Origin: Pirellulaceae bacterium
GTDB taxonomy: Bacteria; Planctomycetota; Planctomycetia; Pirellulales; Pirellulaceae
NCBI GenBank assembly: GCA_020852965.1
Contig: JADYZV010000111.1
Coordinates: 1-64,000, forward strand
Direction: 5' to 3'
Length of the DNA stretch: 64,000 bases
Of the stretch, positions 1-7,898 are shown piece after piece; positions within the stretch are counted from its first letter, which is position 1, and each line of letters starts with the position of its first letter. The notes under the pieces are model-generated. The model was not told the DNA's origin and did no database searches. It saw only the letters and a program-made list of their open reading frames with translations. Position numbers and translations under genes: made by a program.

Positions 1-458
1 AGTTTCACGAACTCGGGCTTGGCCGCTTTGCGCTGATCGAGTTGCTCTCGAAGCTGCTTGGCTTGGGCTTCAATCTCCGCCAACTGCTTTTCGCGAGTTT
101 CGAGATCACGGTCCATTTGTTCGATGACAAGCGTCTCGAGTGCTGCTTTGGCTTTCTCCTTTTCTTCCGGTGAATCGTGCTTCTCACGCATGGCTTGTAC
201 GGCCTCCCGAAACGTGTGGAGCCGCTTCTGCTCTTCTTCGGGGATTTCCTCCATGTGAGTTTCTACTATCGTGCGCGTTGAAGTCACAGCGCGATACGCC
301 TTATTCGGTTGAAACTCGCCAGGGCTTAAGTCTCCAAAAGGGTTGTTCCCTAAACTTGGAAGCTGCCCTGCCGGGGGACGTACGGATTGTGCGACTGCAA
401 ACGGCTGAGGCAAGAAAAAGAAGAATGCGGCGAGAAGGCACTTTACTAGGTGATTCAT
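1..458 (-). CDS. Secreted coiled-coil protein, 3' end outside window
   Basis: Translation of the minus strand from an ATG at 456-458 stays open to the window edge (about 152 residues), so the C-terminus is missing. The start is supported by a TAGGAG ribosome binding site about 7 bases upstream. The N-terminus reads MNHLVKCLLAAFFFFLPQ..., a clear signal peptide ending near FAVAQS. A Pro/Gly-rich stretch follows, then a highly charged Glu/Lys/Gln segment from about residue 70 with heptad character (predicted coiled coil). I do not recognise the family. It lies 165 bases downstream of the kinase gene in the same direction, separated by a palindromic repeat at 528-594, so co-transcription is uncertain. 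Function unknown; envelope location inferred from the signal peptide. Confidence 0.72.
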   Translation of the reverse strand, partial: MNHLVKCLLAAFFFFLPQPFAVAQSVRPPAGQLPSLGNNPFGDLSPGEFQPNKAYRAVTSTRTIVETHMEEIPEEEQKRLHTFREAVQAMREKHDSPEEKEKAKAALETLVIEQMDRDLETREKQLAEIEAQAKQLREQLDQRKAAKPEFVK

Positions 459-527
459 GAATATTGCTCCTAAACTGAGAAAAGGTTTTGACCAGCGCTT
501 CATCCAACTTTAGCTTTTGGGTTGGTC

Positions 528-594
528 GTAGTGGACGAGGCCCGCGAGTCCCAAACGGTTGCGATTCAAAGGGACTCGTAACCTCGTTCACTAC
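528..594. repeat. GTAGTGGACGAGG palindromic element, copy 1
   Basis: Inverted repeat with GTAGTGGACGAGG at 528-540 and its near-complement at the right end (one change, CGTTCAC for CGTCCAC), with AGTCC/GGACT inside. The same element recurs at 12504-12570, 46532-46611 and 63788-63864, with half copies near 6627 and 25370. It sits between two genes on the minus strand and could fold into a hairpin that attenuates read-through. Confidence 0.8.
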
Positions 595-623
595 GCTAAG
601 TTTAAGTGTGGACAGAGCACTTG

Positions 624-2312
624 CTACTGGACTTGGTATTGAGGTTGGTTAGGCGAAGCCTGAGTGTCGGCCTTGAGGCTTTGTATCTGGCTAGCGAGTG
701 ATTGTATTTGAGCTTCGTATGAGCGATCAAAAGCGTTTGCGGCGGCGGCCCACGAATTGTTCTGAATGGAAGCTCCTGTCACCAAGGCGTTCAGCTCGCG
801 TAGGTCGCGCTTCCATTGGTCCTCGGCCTGCATGGCTTGTAGTGGATCGAAGTTGGGTCCCACCGCCTGATGCGTTGGTAGAGCATTCGCAAGCGTTCCA
901 GTTACAGCGTTCGTCGTCGATGGAATCGCCTGCCGATCGTGTTCGCTTGGGGACTGATGGGTGCTCTCGAGTACTTGTGGAGGTGTTTCGACTCGGAGGA
1001 AAATATTGGGTAGTTTTTCATAATCCTGTGCGACTTGAATGGCGTAGTTGATCGATTTAGAGCGCCAATTGAGGTAGGTGGTTGTCAAAAGTGAAGCCAG
1101 TACGATGGCTGCCAAGAGTGCAACGCTCCAGCGTCGCCGAGAGAGTTTCAACCGTGCTGATGGTTCAATTCGCATGCGTCCCTCCTGGATGGCTGCCAAC
1201 ATCTGCTCTAGCGCCGATTCGACCGCTTCTGCCGATTCGAAACGCTTGGCAGCGCGTTTGGCCAACAAGCGATCGACCAACTGCGACAGCTCGCGAGGTA
1301 CGCTGCTATTGACGGATTTGAGTGGTCGATGAGGATGATGGCAAATGCGATTGAGCACCGCCATCGACGATTCAGCGCGAAACGGTGGGCGCGCAGCCAA
1401 CATAAAATACAACGTACAACCCAGGCTGAACAAATCGCTGCGCGCGTCAATGGGCTCCCCACTGGCTTGTTCGGGCGACATGTAGTGTGGCGTGCCGGCA
1501 ACAATCCCCGTTCGCGTCAAACTAGCGTCATCAACAGTGCGCGCTAAACCGAAGTCGGAAAGCTGAGCGCGGTCGACGCACTCTTCGAGCAGAATATTTG
1601 CCGGCTTGACATCGCGGTGTACCAGACCTTGAGAGTGAGCCGCCATCAAAGCTGCCGCTGTTTGCCGCGCAATGCGTAGCGCGGTGGAGATTTCGAGTGG
1701 ACCATGCCGATCGACGCGCGCTTGCAGTGATTCTCCAGCGACAAACTGCATGACAAAGTAGGGCGTTTTGCCATCGGATTCGACGTTGAAAATAGGCAGG
1801 ACATTGGGATGCAAGACCGCCGCCGCCGCGCGAGCTTCGCGCGAGAAACGCCTTCGCGCCGCACCGCTGTTGGCTAAATGCGGCGCCAGCACTTTGATAG
1901 CCACCACGCGATTCAGTTCGCTATCATGAGCCTTCAAGACAATTCCCATGCCGCCGCTGCCAATGACTCGTTCCACGTCGTACCGCCCCAATCGCCCCAG
2001 CAGCTCAGGATGGCTTGGGGTGTCCAAAAAGTTGAGGTCGATAGCTTCTGTGTCGACGGACACGTCCATAGTCAGTAACGAACTTAGTTCAATTGAAATG
2101 GCTGAGCAGAACGTGTCGCAGTCCAAGTCGCTTTCGGCGGCGGTGCGCAAGAGTGCCACTGCGTCGCGAGAAAGCTGTTCTTCGCCGGCCAATTCGGCTA
2201 ATCGCGATTGGCAAATCGCACACGTCTCCAAGTGAGCTTCGGTGGACTGAGAATCCAACTGACCTTCTTCGCTTCTGATCAGTTTCTTTAGTTCCGCATC
2301 ACGACAGTGCAT
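624..2312 (-). CDS. Membrane Ser/Thr protein kinase with N-terminal zinc-finger (anti-sigma-like) domain
   Basis: 562 residues. Near the N-terminus Cys3 and H27-x3-C31-x2-C34 match the zf-HC2/ZAS anti-sigma zinc-binding pattern. A Hanks-type kinase domain follows at about 110-372: glycine loop IGSGGMG (117-123), VAIK lysine K140, catalytic HRDVKPAN (232-239), DFG (253-255) and activation-segment end MSPEQ. All key catalytic residues are present, so it should be active. One membrane helix lies at about 395-413, followed by a roughly 150-residue Gln/Ser-rich extracytoplasmic tail without a recognised domain. The start ATG has GGAG seven bases upstream and lies inside the end of the sigma factor gene (14-base overlap), pointing to translational coupling. 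Inference: the zinc finger tethers or controls the adjacent sigma factor and the kinase transmits an envelope signal. Confidence 0.93.
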   Translation of the reverse strand: MHCRDAELKKLIRSEEGQLDSQSTEAHLETCAICQSRLAELAGEEQLSRDAVALLRTAAESDLDCDTFCSAISIELSSLLTMDVSVDTEAIDLNFLDTPSHPELLGRLGRYDVERVIGSGGMGIVLKAHDSELNRVVAIKVLAPHLANSGAARRRFSREARAAAAVLHPNVLPIFNVESDGKTPYFVMQFVAGESLQARVDRHGPLEISTALRIARQTAAALMAAHSQGLVHRDVKPANILLEECVDRAQLSDFGLARTVDDASLTRTGIVAGTPHYMSPEQASGEPIDARSDLFSLGCTLYFMLAARPPFRAESSMAVLNRICHHPHRPLKSVNSSVPRELSQLVDRLLAKRAAKRFESAEAVESALEQMLAAIQEGRMRIEPSARLKLSRRRWSVALLAAIVLASLLTTTYLNWRSKSINYAIQVAQDYEKLPNIFLRVETPPQVLESTHQSPSEHDRQAIPSTTNAVTGTLANALPTHQAVGPNFDPLQAMQAEDQWKRDLRELNALVTGASIQNNSWAAAANAFDRSYEAQIQSLASQIQSLKADTQASPNQPQYQVQ

Positions 2313-2901
2313 TTTCGGCCTCCAGTCTTTGGACTTCCTCTCGCAGCCGCGAGATCACGCGCGAGCGAGCGATGTACACAGCGCCAACAGACATATCGAG
2401 CTCGGTAGCCACCTCGCAGGCAGGTTGCTCAAGAATCGCTACAGCCCAGAAGGCTTGCCAGGTCGATGGCTGAACCACTTGTTTGACGCGCGCGGCTGCG
2501 TAGTGAAACATTTCACGTCTGTAATCCAGTTCTGTATCCCGAGCAGCATCGCTGGAGTCGACCAGTTGTTGCAATGCTTGCACATGCGTGGTGCCTCCGT
2601 AGCCGCGATCGATCCTGCCACCTGAAAGAAAATTGATCAGTTGATTGCGTGCAATGCGAAACAGCCACGCGCGAAATCTTCCACGTTCGGCGTCTGGCTT
2701 CCAGCGGTCGACGGCCCGTGCGACAGCCACCATGACGCGCTGGACTAACTCGCGAGCATCGTCCTCCTGTAAACCGCGACTGCGAGCTAGACGCAGGATG
2801 AAAGGCTCATAAACGTCAATGAATTCTCTCCAGGCTTCCACATCGGAGCTTTGCGGAAGTCGCAGGATTAGGCTTATTTTTGTATCGGGAACCAATTTCA
2901 C
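2299..2901 (-). CDS. ECF RNA polymerase sigma factor (planctomycete type)
   Basis: Sigma-70 region 2 is visible (AWREFIDVYEPFILRLAR..., then the FRAWLFRIARNQLINFL core-binding/-10 segment), and region 4 as a helix-turn-helix near the C-terminus (ACEVATELDMSVGAVYIARSRV). Such factors commonly pair with a zinc-finger kinase, exactly as seen downstream. The start is uncertain. The frame is open up to a GTG at 3070-3072, but that extension is Cys-rich, unlike the family, and its first codon abuts a dispersed hairpin at 3071-3088. I place the start at the GTG at 2899-2901; a TTG six bases further in (2893-2895) has a better spaced AAAGGG site. The resulting N-terminus (VPDTKISLILRL) is typical. 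It directs transcription of an unknown regulon. Confidence 0.85.
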   Translation of the reverse strand: MKLVPDTKISLILRLPQSSDVEAWREFIDVYEPFILRLARSRGLQEDDARELVQRVMVAVARAVDRWKPDAERGRFRAWLFRIARNQLINFLSGGRIDRGYGGTTHVQALQQLVDSSDAARDTELDYRREMFHYAAARVKQVVQPSTWQAFWAVAILEQPACEVATELDMSVGAVYIARSRVISRLREEVQRLEAENALS

Positions 2902-3070
2902 TGGCCCTTTCTGACAACAATGTTCACGCAGGCTCCAGGTTTCACTGCGACTCAAGCCGCATGATTGGAGCTTTGAGTGAAATCCGCCACGGCACACCGG
3001 GCAACATAGTACACCATTGAATTGTCTCGATCTTTCACGTCTGCCGCCAGAATTAGCAAAATAATGTGCC

Positions 3071-3088
3071 ACGACGCTCCGCCGTCGT
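3071..3088. repeat. CGACGCTCCGCCGTCG hairpin, single copy
   Basis: A short palindrome, ACGACG-loop-CGTCGT. It belongs to the same hairpin family as the triple array at 28441-28528. It lies just upstream of the sigma factor gene and overlaps the longest possible start of that frame, which is one reason to prefer an internal start there. Confidence 0.7.
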
Positions 3089-3157
3089 TTAAGACTGGGG
3101 TATAGAAGTTTACGTTTCTGGGGCTAGCCACAGTTACTCAATAAGGCTGGAAATTTG

Positions 3158-3463
3158 GACACTCCTCGCTGAACACCACCGTATTCGCCTGAGCTAATCT
3201 ACTAGTAACCTACCTTTGCTTGCATCTTCGTGCTCGTGCTCAGTGAAACGGTGCTCGTAATCGACTACAGCAACGTGCCTTACGGGTGATTCGGAAACAC
3301 TCTCGAGTTTAAACGTCATGCGAGTGAACATCGAGCCGAGCAGCGTCGAAGATTTTTTTGGTCACTGCTACCCCTTTCGATTACGATTACGAGCACGAGC
3401 ACCGTTTCACTGAGCACGAGCACGAAAAATTGAAAAGGATGGTGGCGTTCAGCGAGGAGTGTC
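3158..3463. repeat. 306-bp nested inverted-repeat element
   Basis: Outer arms at 3158-3180 and 3441-3463 are inverted copies of 23 bases with one mismatch. Inside them, 3228-3264 and 3377-3425 are a second pair of inverted arms made of GTGCTC/GAGCAC-rich repeats. No coding frame is convincing; the small minus-strand frame at 3316-3510 is formed by the repeat. The structure resembles a non-autonomous inverted-repeat element. The rest of the 3089-3636 gap holds nothing else I can identify apart from a possible promoter at 3540-3569. Confidence 0.75.
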
Positions 3464-3539
3464 GAAACTTGTGCGTGATTTATGTTTTCCCGGCAACTAT
3501 CGACGAACAAAGTACCTGAACAATAAATCGGCCGTGTCG

Positions 3540-3569
3540 TTCAGCTTGAACGAAAATAATTGTTACAAT
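3540..3569 (+). promoter_or_regulatory. Possible sigma-70-like promoter for the YceI gene
   Basis: TTCAGC at 3540-3545 and TACAAT at 3564-3569 are 18 bases apart, in an A/T-rich stretch about 70 bases before the YceI start. The -10 is good and the -35 weak. Motif match only. Confidence 0.35.
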
Positions 3570-3636
3570 TAGTCCCCTGCCCTTTCGGCTTGATACCCCT
3601 AATTACCTTACCCTACGAACCAACGGGCCCGCCAAC

Positions 3637-4197
3637 ATGCGATTTTTGCAATGGATCACTAGCTGTGCGTTTCTGATGACCTTAGGCCTGTCCGTCAACG
3701 CCTGCATGGCTGCTGATGGGCTCACACCAAACATGGAGAAATCAAAGATCGAATTCGTGGGTCACAAGTCGGACGGGAGCCACAAGGGCGGTTTCAAGAA
3801 ATTTGAACTGGTAGCAAAAGCCGATTTTAATGATCCGTCCAAGAGTTCGCTGAATATCGTCATCAAGACCGAGAGCCTATGGTCGGACGACGACAAACTT
3901 ACAGAGCACCTGCGGGGCGAAGACTTCTTCAATGTTAAGAAGTATCCCAAGGTCACTTTTGAATCCTCGAAGATCGTTCACTCTAACGAGCAAGGCAAAG
4001 CCAAAATCGTTGGTAAGTTTACGATGCTCGGCAAGACAGAAGAAGTAGAAGTCCCTGTAGATGTTGAAGTTACCGACGAGAATATGAAGGTCGTCGCCAA
4101 GTTCAAAATCGATCGTACTAAATGGGGTATGGTCTACGGTAAAGGCAAGATTAACGACGAGGTCGACATCGTGGCTGAGTTTGTCTTTAACCGCTAG
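3637..4197 (+). CDS. YceI family periplasmic protein
   Basis: 186 residues, the usual family length. The signal peptide is MRFLQWITSCAFLMTLGLSVNACMA, with cleavage likely before ADG. The mature part shows the YceI lipocalin-like pattern: SKIEFVGHKSDGSHKGGFKKF, then EHLRGEDFFNVKKYPKVTFESS, then a GKFTMLGKTEEVEVPV segment and the terminal KWGMVYGKGKINDEVDI. Family members bind polyisoprenoid or other amphipathic ligands in a beta-barrel cavity; the ligand here is unknown. It is a single-gene unit, between a repeat element upstream and the convergent hicA downstream. Confidence 0.92.
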   Translation: MRFLQWITSCAFLMTLGLSVNACMAADGLTPNMEKSKIEFVGHKSDGSHKGGFKKFELVAKADFNDPSKSSLNIVIKTESLWSDDDKLTEHLRGEDFFNVKKYPKVTFESSKIVHSNEQGKAKIVGKFTMLGKTEEVEVPVDVEVTDENMKVVAKFKIDRTKWGMVYGKGKINDEVDIVAEFVFNR

Positions 4198-4231
4198 TAC
4201 TGCGCAAACTTACTGGGTTAAGGGACCATAG

Positions 4232-4420
4232 CTAGCGAGGGTCGGGGATATCCAACTGTCGGCAAATTGCGCGGGCAGTGTACTCAACAATTTCGCGGTG
4301 CCTGGGGATCGCAGTCCTACGTCCGGTGGCGGGGTTTGTCCAAATCGAAAGATCGCCCCCTTCACGAACAAGTTCGCAGCCGTGTTGTCGTAAATGTCGA
4401 AGAAGGTCGCGGCGTTTCAT
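4232..4420 (-). CDS. hicA: HicA-type mRNA interferase-like protein lacking the catalytic His
   Basis: About 62 residues from the ATG at 4418-4420 (MKRRDLLRHLRQHGCELVRE); a TTG two codons earlier would overlap the hicB stop. The dsRNA-binding-like HicA fold is recognisable by HGCELVREGG, the NPATGRRTAIPRH segment and the terminal helix. In active HicA toxins the loop after the glycine carries Ser-His (GSH), and that His is catalytic. Here the same position reads Gly-Gly-Asp-Leu-Ser-Ile-Trp (GGC GAT CTT TCG), with no His. The length is preserved, so this is substitution rather than truncation. The gene follows hicB with essentially no gap, the antitoxin-first order. Predicted role: toxin half of a TA pair, possibly inactive or with altered chemistry. 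Confidence 0.82.
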   Translation of the reverse strand: MKRRDLLRHLRQHGCELVREGGDLSIWTNPATGRRTAIPRHREIVEYTARAICRQLDIPDPR

Positions 4421-4422
4421 CG

Positions 4423-4701
4423 TCAAGCGTTTTGAGGAATACGGGCGACGTGAGATGCGGCAGTCAGGAGGAGGTGGATCGGTTCTTCAATGTCAGCATC
4501 GGTGGCGGTCAATGATGCATTTGGAGTGGGCAAAGATTCTCCGTTTAGCAGACTCGTCTCAGCCATATCGACTAAGGCACTCGCCAGCAAGCGTCTGGCT
4601 TCTTCAATAGTTGCCGCACAAGTCATGGCGCCAGGAAAGTCCAAAACTTCGGCATGGACGCCATCAGTTAGAAAGCGGAATGCAGCTTTATACGTTAGCA
4701 T
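4423..4701 (-). CDS. hicB: HicB-type antitoxin
   Basis: 92 residues: MLTYKAAFRFLTDGVHAEVLDFPGAMTCAATIEEARRLLASALVDMAETSLLNGESLP. This is the partial-RNase-H HicB fold (beta-strand, DFPGAMTCAATIEEA loop, helix). There is no obvious ribbon-helix-helix or HTH DNA-binding tail after it (only about 35 residues), so autorepression may be weak or absent. The stop codon touches the hicA start region, indicating coupled translation. It should bind and block HicA. I see no strong ribosome binding site before its ATG. Confidence 0.83.
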   Translation of the reverse strand: MLTYKAAFRFLTDGVHAEVLDFPGAMTCAATIEEARRLLASALVDMAETSLLNGESLPTPNASLTATDADIEEPIHLLLTAASHVARIPQNA

Positions 4702-4867
4702 TTTGACACCATGTTGATAATAGTAACTCTTTGGCTTCTATGATACCACACCGGACTGGTGGAGGCCATTCGGACCGAAGGTTGAGAGAGAGAGTCTAAC
4801 GCCGGAGGATCCCATAAATCGCCATTTCTATCGCGGTAGTCAAAAACTCTTGGGGAAGAGTCTAACA

Positions 4868-6250
4868 CTACGGCGACTCGCGAGCACTATCTTCACTTGA
4901 CAGACAGTAAAGCTTTGTGAGCGTGCGAATCAATAGTTTGTTGCCAGCTATGCTCGGGGTTGCAATACACAATTCATCTAGCGGATTAGTCCCTAACAGC
5001 TCGAACTCAGGACCGGTCTTGATCACGTAAGTGAGACCTTGCTCGCTGAGGCAGAATAACTTGCCGTTGTAGGCCCAGGGCGACGCCGTGAATGTACCTT
5101 TGGGTGAGAATCGCTGTTTACCATAGATTTCCTCGCCCGTGAGCGCATGGTGGCACGTCATAAAGCCTTGATCATAGATCGTGTATAGGTAATCGCCGTA
5201 GACAATCTGTGTGGTGTTGTAGGCTGACGCCTTGGCTTGATACCAACCGATAAACTGATTGTTGGTGTACTCGCCGTCCGCTGTCAATTGTCCACTTGCA
5301 CCGGGGTGAATGGCAAACGTTGGCCGATGTGCATCGCCGACATAACCCGACGCGATGTAGCACATGCCGTGCGCGGCGAATGGCGATGGAATGACCAGCG
5401 AGGACATGTTGCCATCGAAATTCCACAGCTCTTTACCTTCGAGTGAATAGCTGCGATTCTGTCGCTTTCCAGGTACGACAATCTCTGTTCGCTGTTCGTT
5501 TTGCCAAACGAAGGGAGTCGCCCACGAATGCGTTTCATCGCGTGGCGTGCGCCACTTTAGCTCGCCTGACTCGGCATCGAACGCGGCGATCCATGAGTCT
5601 TCTCTGTTGTCGTAGACGACGATGACCTGTCCGTCATGCACGACGGGAGAGGCAGCCGCACCGTAGTCCATAAAGGTCTTCTTCGGCTCGATCATCTGGG
5701 ACCACAAAAGTTCGCCTTCTAAGCTGTAGGCGTACAAGCCAAGGTCGCCAAATAGCACATACAACCGTTGCCCATCGGTCGTGGGTGTTTCGGCGGCATA
5801 CGAGCTTTTGGGATGTCGCGGAACTAGCGGGCGGCCTGTATGAGCTTCGTGCCGCCAGACTTCATCACCGGTCGTTATGTCAAAGCAAAAGACCATCCAG
5901 TGATGGATGCCTTTGGCTGGATCCCGCACGCCTTGGCCCAAGTAGAGTCCGTCTTGTGGCTTGGTATTCGCTTCATCGGCCACTACCGAGCTTACGAAAA
6001 CTCTCTGACCGACGATGATTGGGCTGCCCCAGCCCTGCCCCGGAACATCGGCCACCCAAGTTACGTTTTCAGTATGGCTCCACTGCGTTGGCAGAGCTCG
6101 GTTGTCAGCCACAACTCCCGTCGCATCGCCACCACGAAAGCGAGTCCAGTTTTCATCGGCGTAAACAAGGAGCAGGTCACTATTTGCCAACCAGCCTCCG
6201 ACCAACAAGACAGCCGACAACCTAATCATCCAATCAGCTCGCCAAACCAT
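4868..6250 (-). CDS. Secreted PQQ-like beta-propeller protein
   Basis: 460 residues. An N-terminal hydrophobic signal sequence (MIRLSAVLLVGGWLANSDLLLVYADE) is followed by WTRFRGGDATGVV, the start typical of planctomycete PQQ-repeat proteins. Blade motifs of the type FDITTGDEVWRH, YSLEGELLW, FDAESGELKW, YSLEGKELWNF and LTGEEIYGKQ repeat through the chain, giving a beta-propeller related to BamB/quinoprotein dehydrogenases. No catalytic quinoprotein residues can be claimed. The ATG is preceded by GAGGAA at a good distance. It is a single gene, with a repeat element upstream. Likely a periplasmic or surface scaffold or binding protein. Confidence 0.88.
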   Translation of the reverse strand: MVWRADWMIRLSAVLLVGGWLANSDLLLVYADENWTRFRGGDATGVVADNRALPTQWSHTENVTWVADVPGQGWGSPIIVGQRVFVSSVVADEANTKPQDGLYLGQGVRDPAKGIHHWMVFCFDITTGDEVWRHEAHTGRPLVPRHPKSSYAAETPTTDGQRLYVLFGDLGLYAYSLEGELLWSQMIEPKKTFMDYGAAASPVVHDGQVIVVYDNREDSWIAAFDAESGELKWRTPRDETHSWATPFVWQNEQRTEIVVPGKRQNRSYSLEGKELWNFDGNMSSLVIPSPFAAHGMCYIASGYVGDAHRPTFAIHPGASGQLTADGEYTNNQFIGWYQAKASAYNTTQIVYGDYLYTIYDQGFMTCHHALTGEEIYGKQRFSPKGTFTASPWAYNGKLFCLSEQGLTYVIKTGPEFELLGTNPLDELCIATPSIAGNKLLIRTLTKLYCLSSEDSARESP

Positions 6251-6460
6251 GGTCTATTCCTCTCAAACAAACGTTAACTTCGACACTCGTCGGCGAATGC
6301 CGACTTGCCTCAATTAAACTTCGCCCCGAAGTGCTATGGATGTTGTTGATACTCAGCCAGCTTAGCACATTTTGTAATTTACCTGTGGATGAATCGAGTA
6401 ACACTATGTACCAGCCAGCGCCTCAGAACAAGGCTTAGACTTAACACCTGACTCTGTTGT

Positions 6461-6601
6461 TGGCAAGAAAATGAGGGCAAGAAGATGGAGTAGCCAAGAA
6501 CAGGACTTCGGTAAGTGGATCAGTGTGGCTTCCGACTTGGGGCTTCAATCGGTTTCAATCTGACCATACGCTTTCATATTCGTGCCCCCATTTTCTTGCC
6601 A
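6461..6601. repeat. 141-bp inverted-repeat element (TGGCAAGAAAATG ends)
   Basis: TGGCAAGAAAATG at 6461-6473 is matched by its exact reverse complement at 6589-6601; the match extends imperfectly to about 21 bases on each side. The interior has no coding potential. It lies in the 437-base gap between the PQQ gene (which starts at 6250 and reads left) and the adaptor gene stop at 6688. A half copy of the GTAGTGGACGAGG element follows at about 6627-6655. The rest of the gap is featureless. Confidence 0.7.
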
Positions 6602-6687
6602 GATCCACCGATTGTTATTCGGTAGATGTAAGGGACTCGTAACCTCCTCCGCTACGGCCATCCCCAAAATCACGAAAGGATGATGCG

Positions 6688-7887
6688 TTAGCGCGTGAAG
6701 CTGACGGAAGTGCCAGGCTTGAGTGTGTCGCTGGGATAGACGATGACTGGCTCATCGGCTTCAATGCCATTCACGATTTGCGTGTGGGACTCATTTTGAA
6801 GGCCTATCGAAACTTGTCGCAACTCGGCTCGACCGTCGACAACGGCTAGCACGTGCCATTGTCGATTGTGCCGGAACAGTGCGCTATTGGGAATGAGTAG
6901 CGCTTGAGCGAGCTGGTCGACGGTGATGCGGGCTTCGATGCGGTAGCCATCGCCCAGCGACGCAATGCGCTCGGGCGGTTCGTTGATATCGGCGATAATG
7001 TTCACGCGCTGCTCTTCGACTCCCAGCGAGGAGATCTTGGTAAATGCAGCGGGTTCGATGACTCGCACGTTTCCTGCCAGTGGTGTATCACCTCCCCAAT
7101 GTTCGATCGTGAGTTCGGCACCTGGCCGAACACGAACCGCATCGGTGGAAAGCAGGTCGATCTCAATTTCTAAATTCTGTGGGTCGCCGACCTCCAACAG
7201 TGGCTGGCCGACAGCGACAACTTTGGAGCTCTCTTCGAAGACGCGCAACACCTTGCCGGAGATGGGGGCGAAGATTTCGAATGGGGCGGCCGAAGATTGC
7301 TCGTCATCCCTTGAGAATTGTTTCGCGGCGGCCTGGGCCATTTCGAGCTCGTATTGGGATATTTCAACGTCAAAGCGCGCGGTCTTAATGGCCTGGGCGC
7401 TAGCCTGGGTCTGCGCCTTGATGACGTCGTACTCGTCCTGCGAAATAGCCTGAGTTGGCAGCAATGCCTGCGCCCGCTCCAATTTCGACTGATTCAAAGC
7501 GTGGTCGATCTTGGCTTGCTCCTCGCTCGAGGCGGCTCGCAGCCTGGTTGCCTCGGCCGCTTGAACACGAGCGGCAGCTTCTGCCCTCGATCGCGCATCG
7601 AGTATGGCCGGTTCGCTCGGTAGGATGACCGCCAACAATGTATCTACATTGCAGCGATCACCGGGCTTGAGTTCGATGCGGGAAACGCGCCCGGCCACCG
7701 GTGCCGAGACGATGTACTTTTCGCGAATGCGGGTCTTACCATCTTCTTGAACCGTCACACGCAACGGTCCGAGCGTCGCCCGAGCTACTTCAACTTCGAC
7801 AGGTTTGGGGAATAGGGCAAACGAGGCTACGAGGCCGACTGCGACCAGCAGCGTTCCCCATATGAGTGTTTTGAGTGTAAACTTCAT
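6688..7887 (-). CDS. Periplasmic adaptor (HlyD/MacA-like) of an ABC transporter
   Basis: 399 residues. There is one N-terminal membrane anchor (LIWGTLLVAVGLVASFALF), then a lipoyl-like half motif (GKTRIREKYIVSAPVAGRVSRIELKPGDRC), a long alpha-hairpin rich in Ala/Glu/Gln (about 80-180), the second lipoyl half (FEIFAPISGKVLRVFEESSKVVAVGQPLLEVGD) and a beta-barrel/membrane-proximal domain (IEPAAFTKISSLGVEEQRVNI). It is the third gene of a leftward operon with an ABC permease (11 bases upstream) and an ATPase. It would link the inner-membrane pump to an outer-membrane channel; no TolC-like gene is present here. The substrate is unknown. Confidence 0.9.
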   Translation of the reverse strand: MKFTLKTLIWGTLLVAVGLVASFALFPKPVEVEVARATLGPLRVTVQEDGKTRIREKYIVSAPVAGRVSRIELKPGDRCNVDTLLAVILPSEPAILDARSRAEAAARVQAAEATRLRAASSEEQAKIDHALNQSKLERAQALLPTQAISQDEYDVIKAQTQASAQAIKTARFDVEISQYELEMAQAAAKQFSRDDEQSSAAPFEIFAPISGKVLRVFEESSKVVAVGQPLLEVGDPQNLEIEIDLLSTDAVRVRPGAELTIEHWGGDTPLAGNVRVIEPAAFTKISSLGVEEQRVNIIADINEPPERIASLGDGYRIEARITVDQLAQALLIPNSALFRHNRQWHVLAVVDGRAELRQVSIGLQNESHTQIVNGIEADEPVIVYPSDTLKPGTSVSFTR

Positions 7888-7898
7888 AGCGCGTTTCT

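Noticed and set aside
3316..3510. 64-residue minus-strand ORF
   Set aside because: It is formed by the arms of the 306-bp inverted repeat and shows no protein-like conservation or ribosome binding site.
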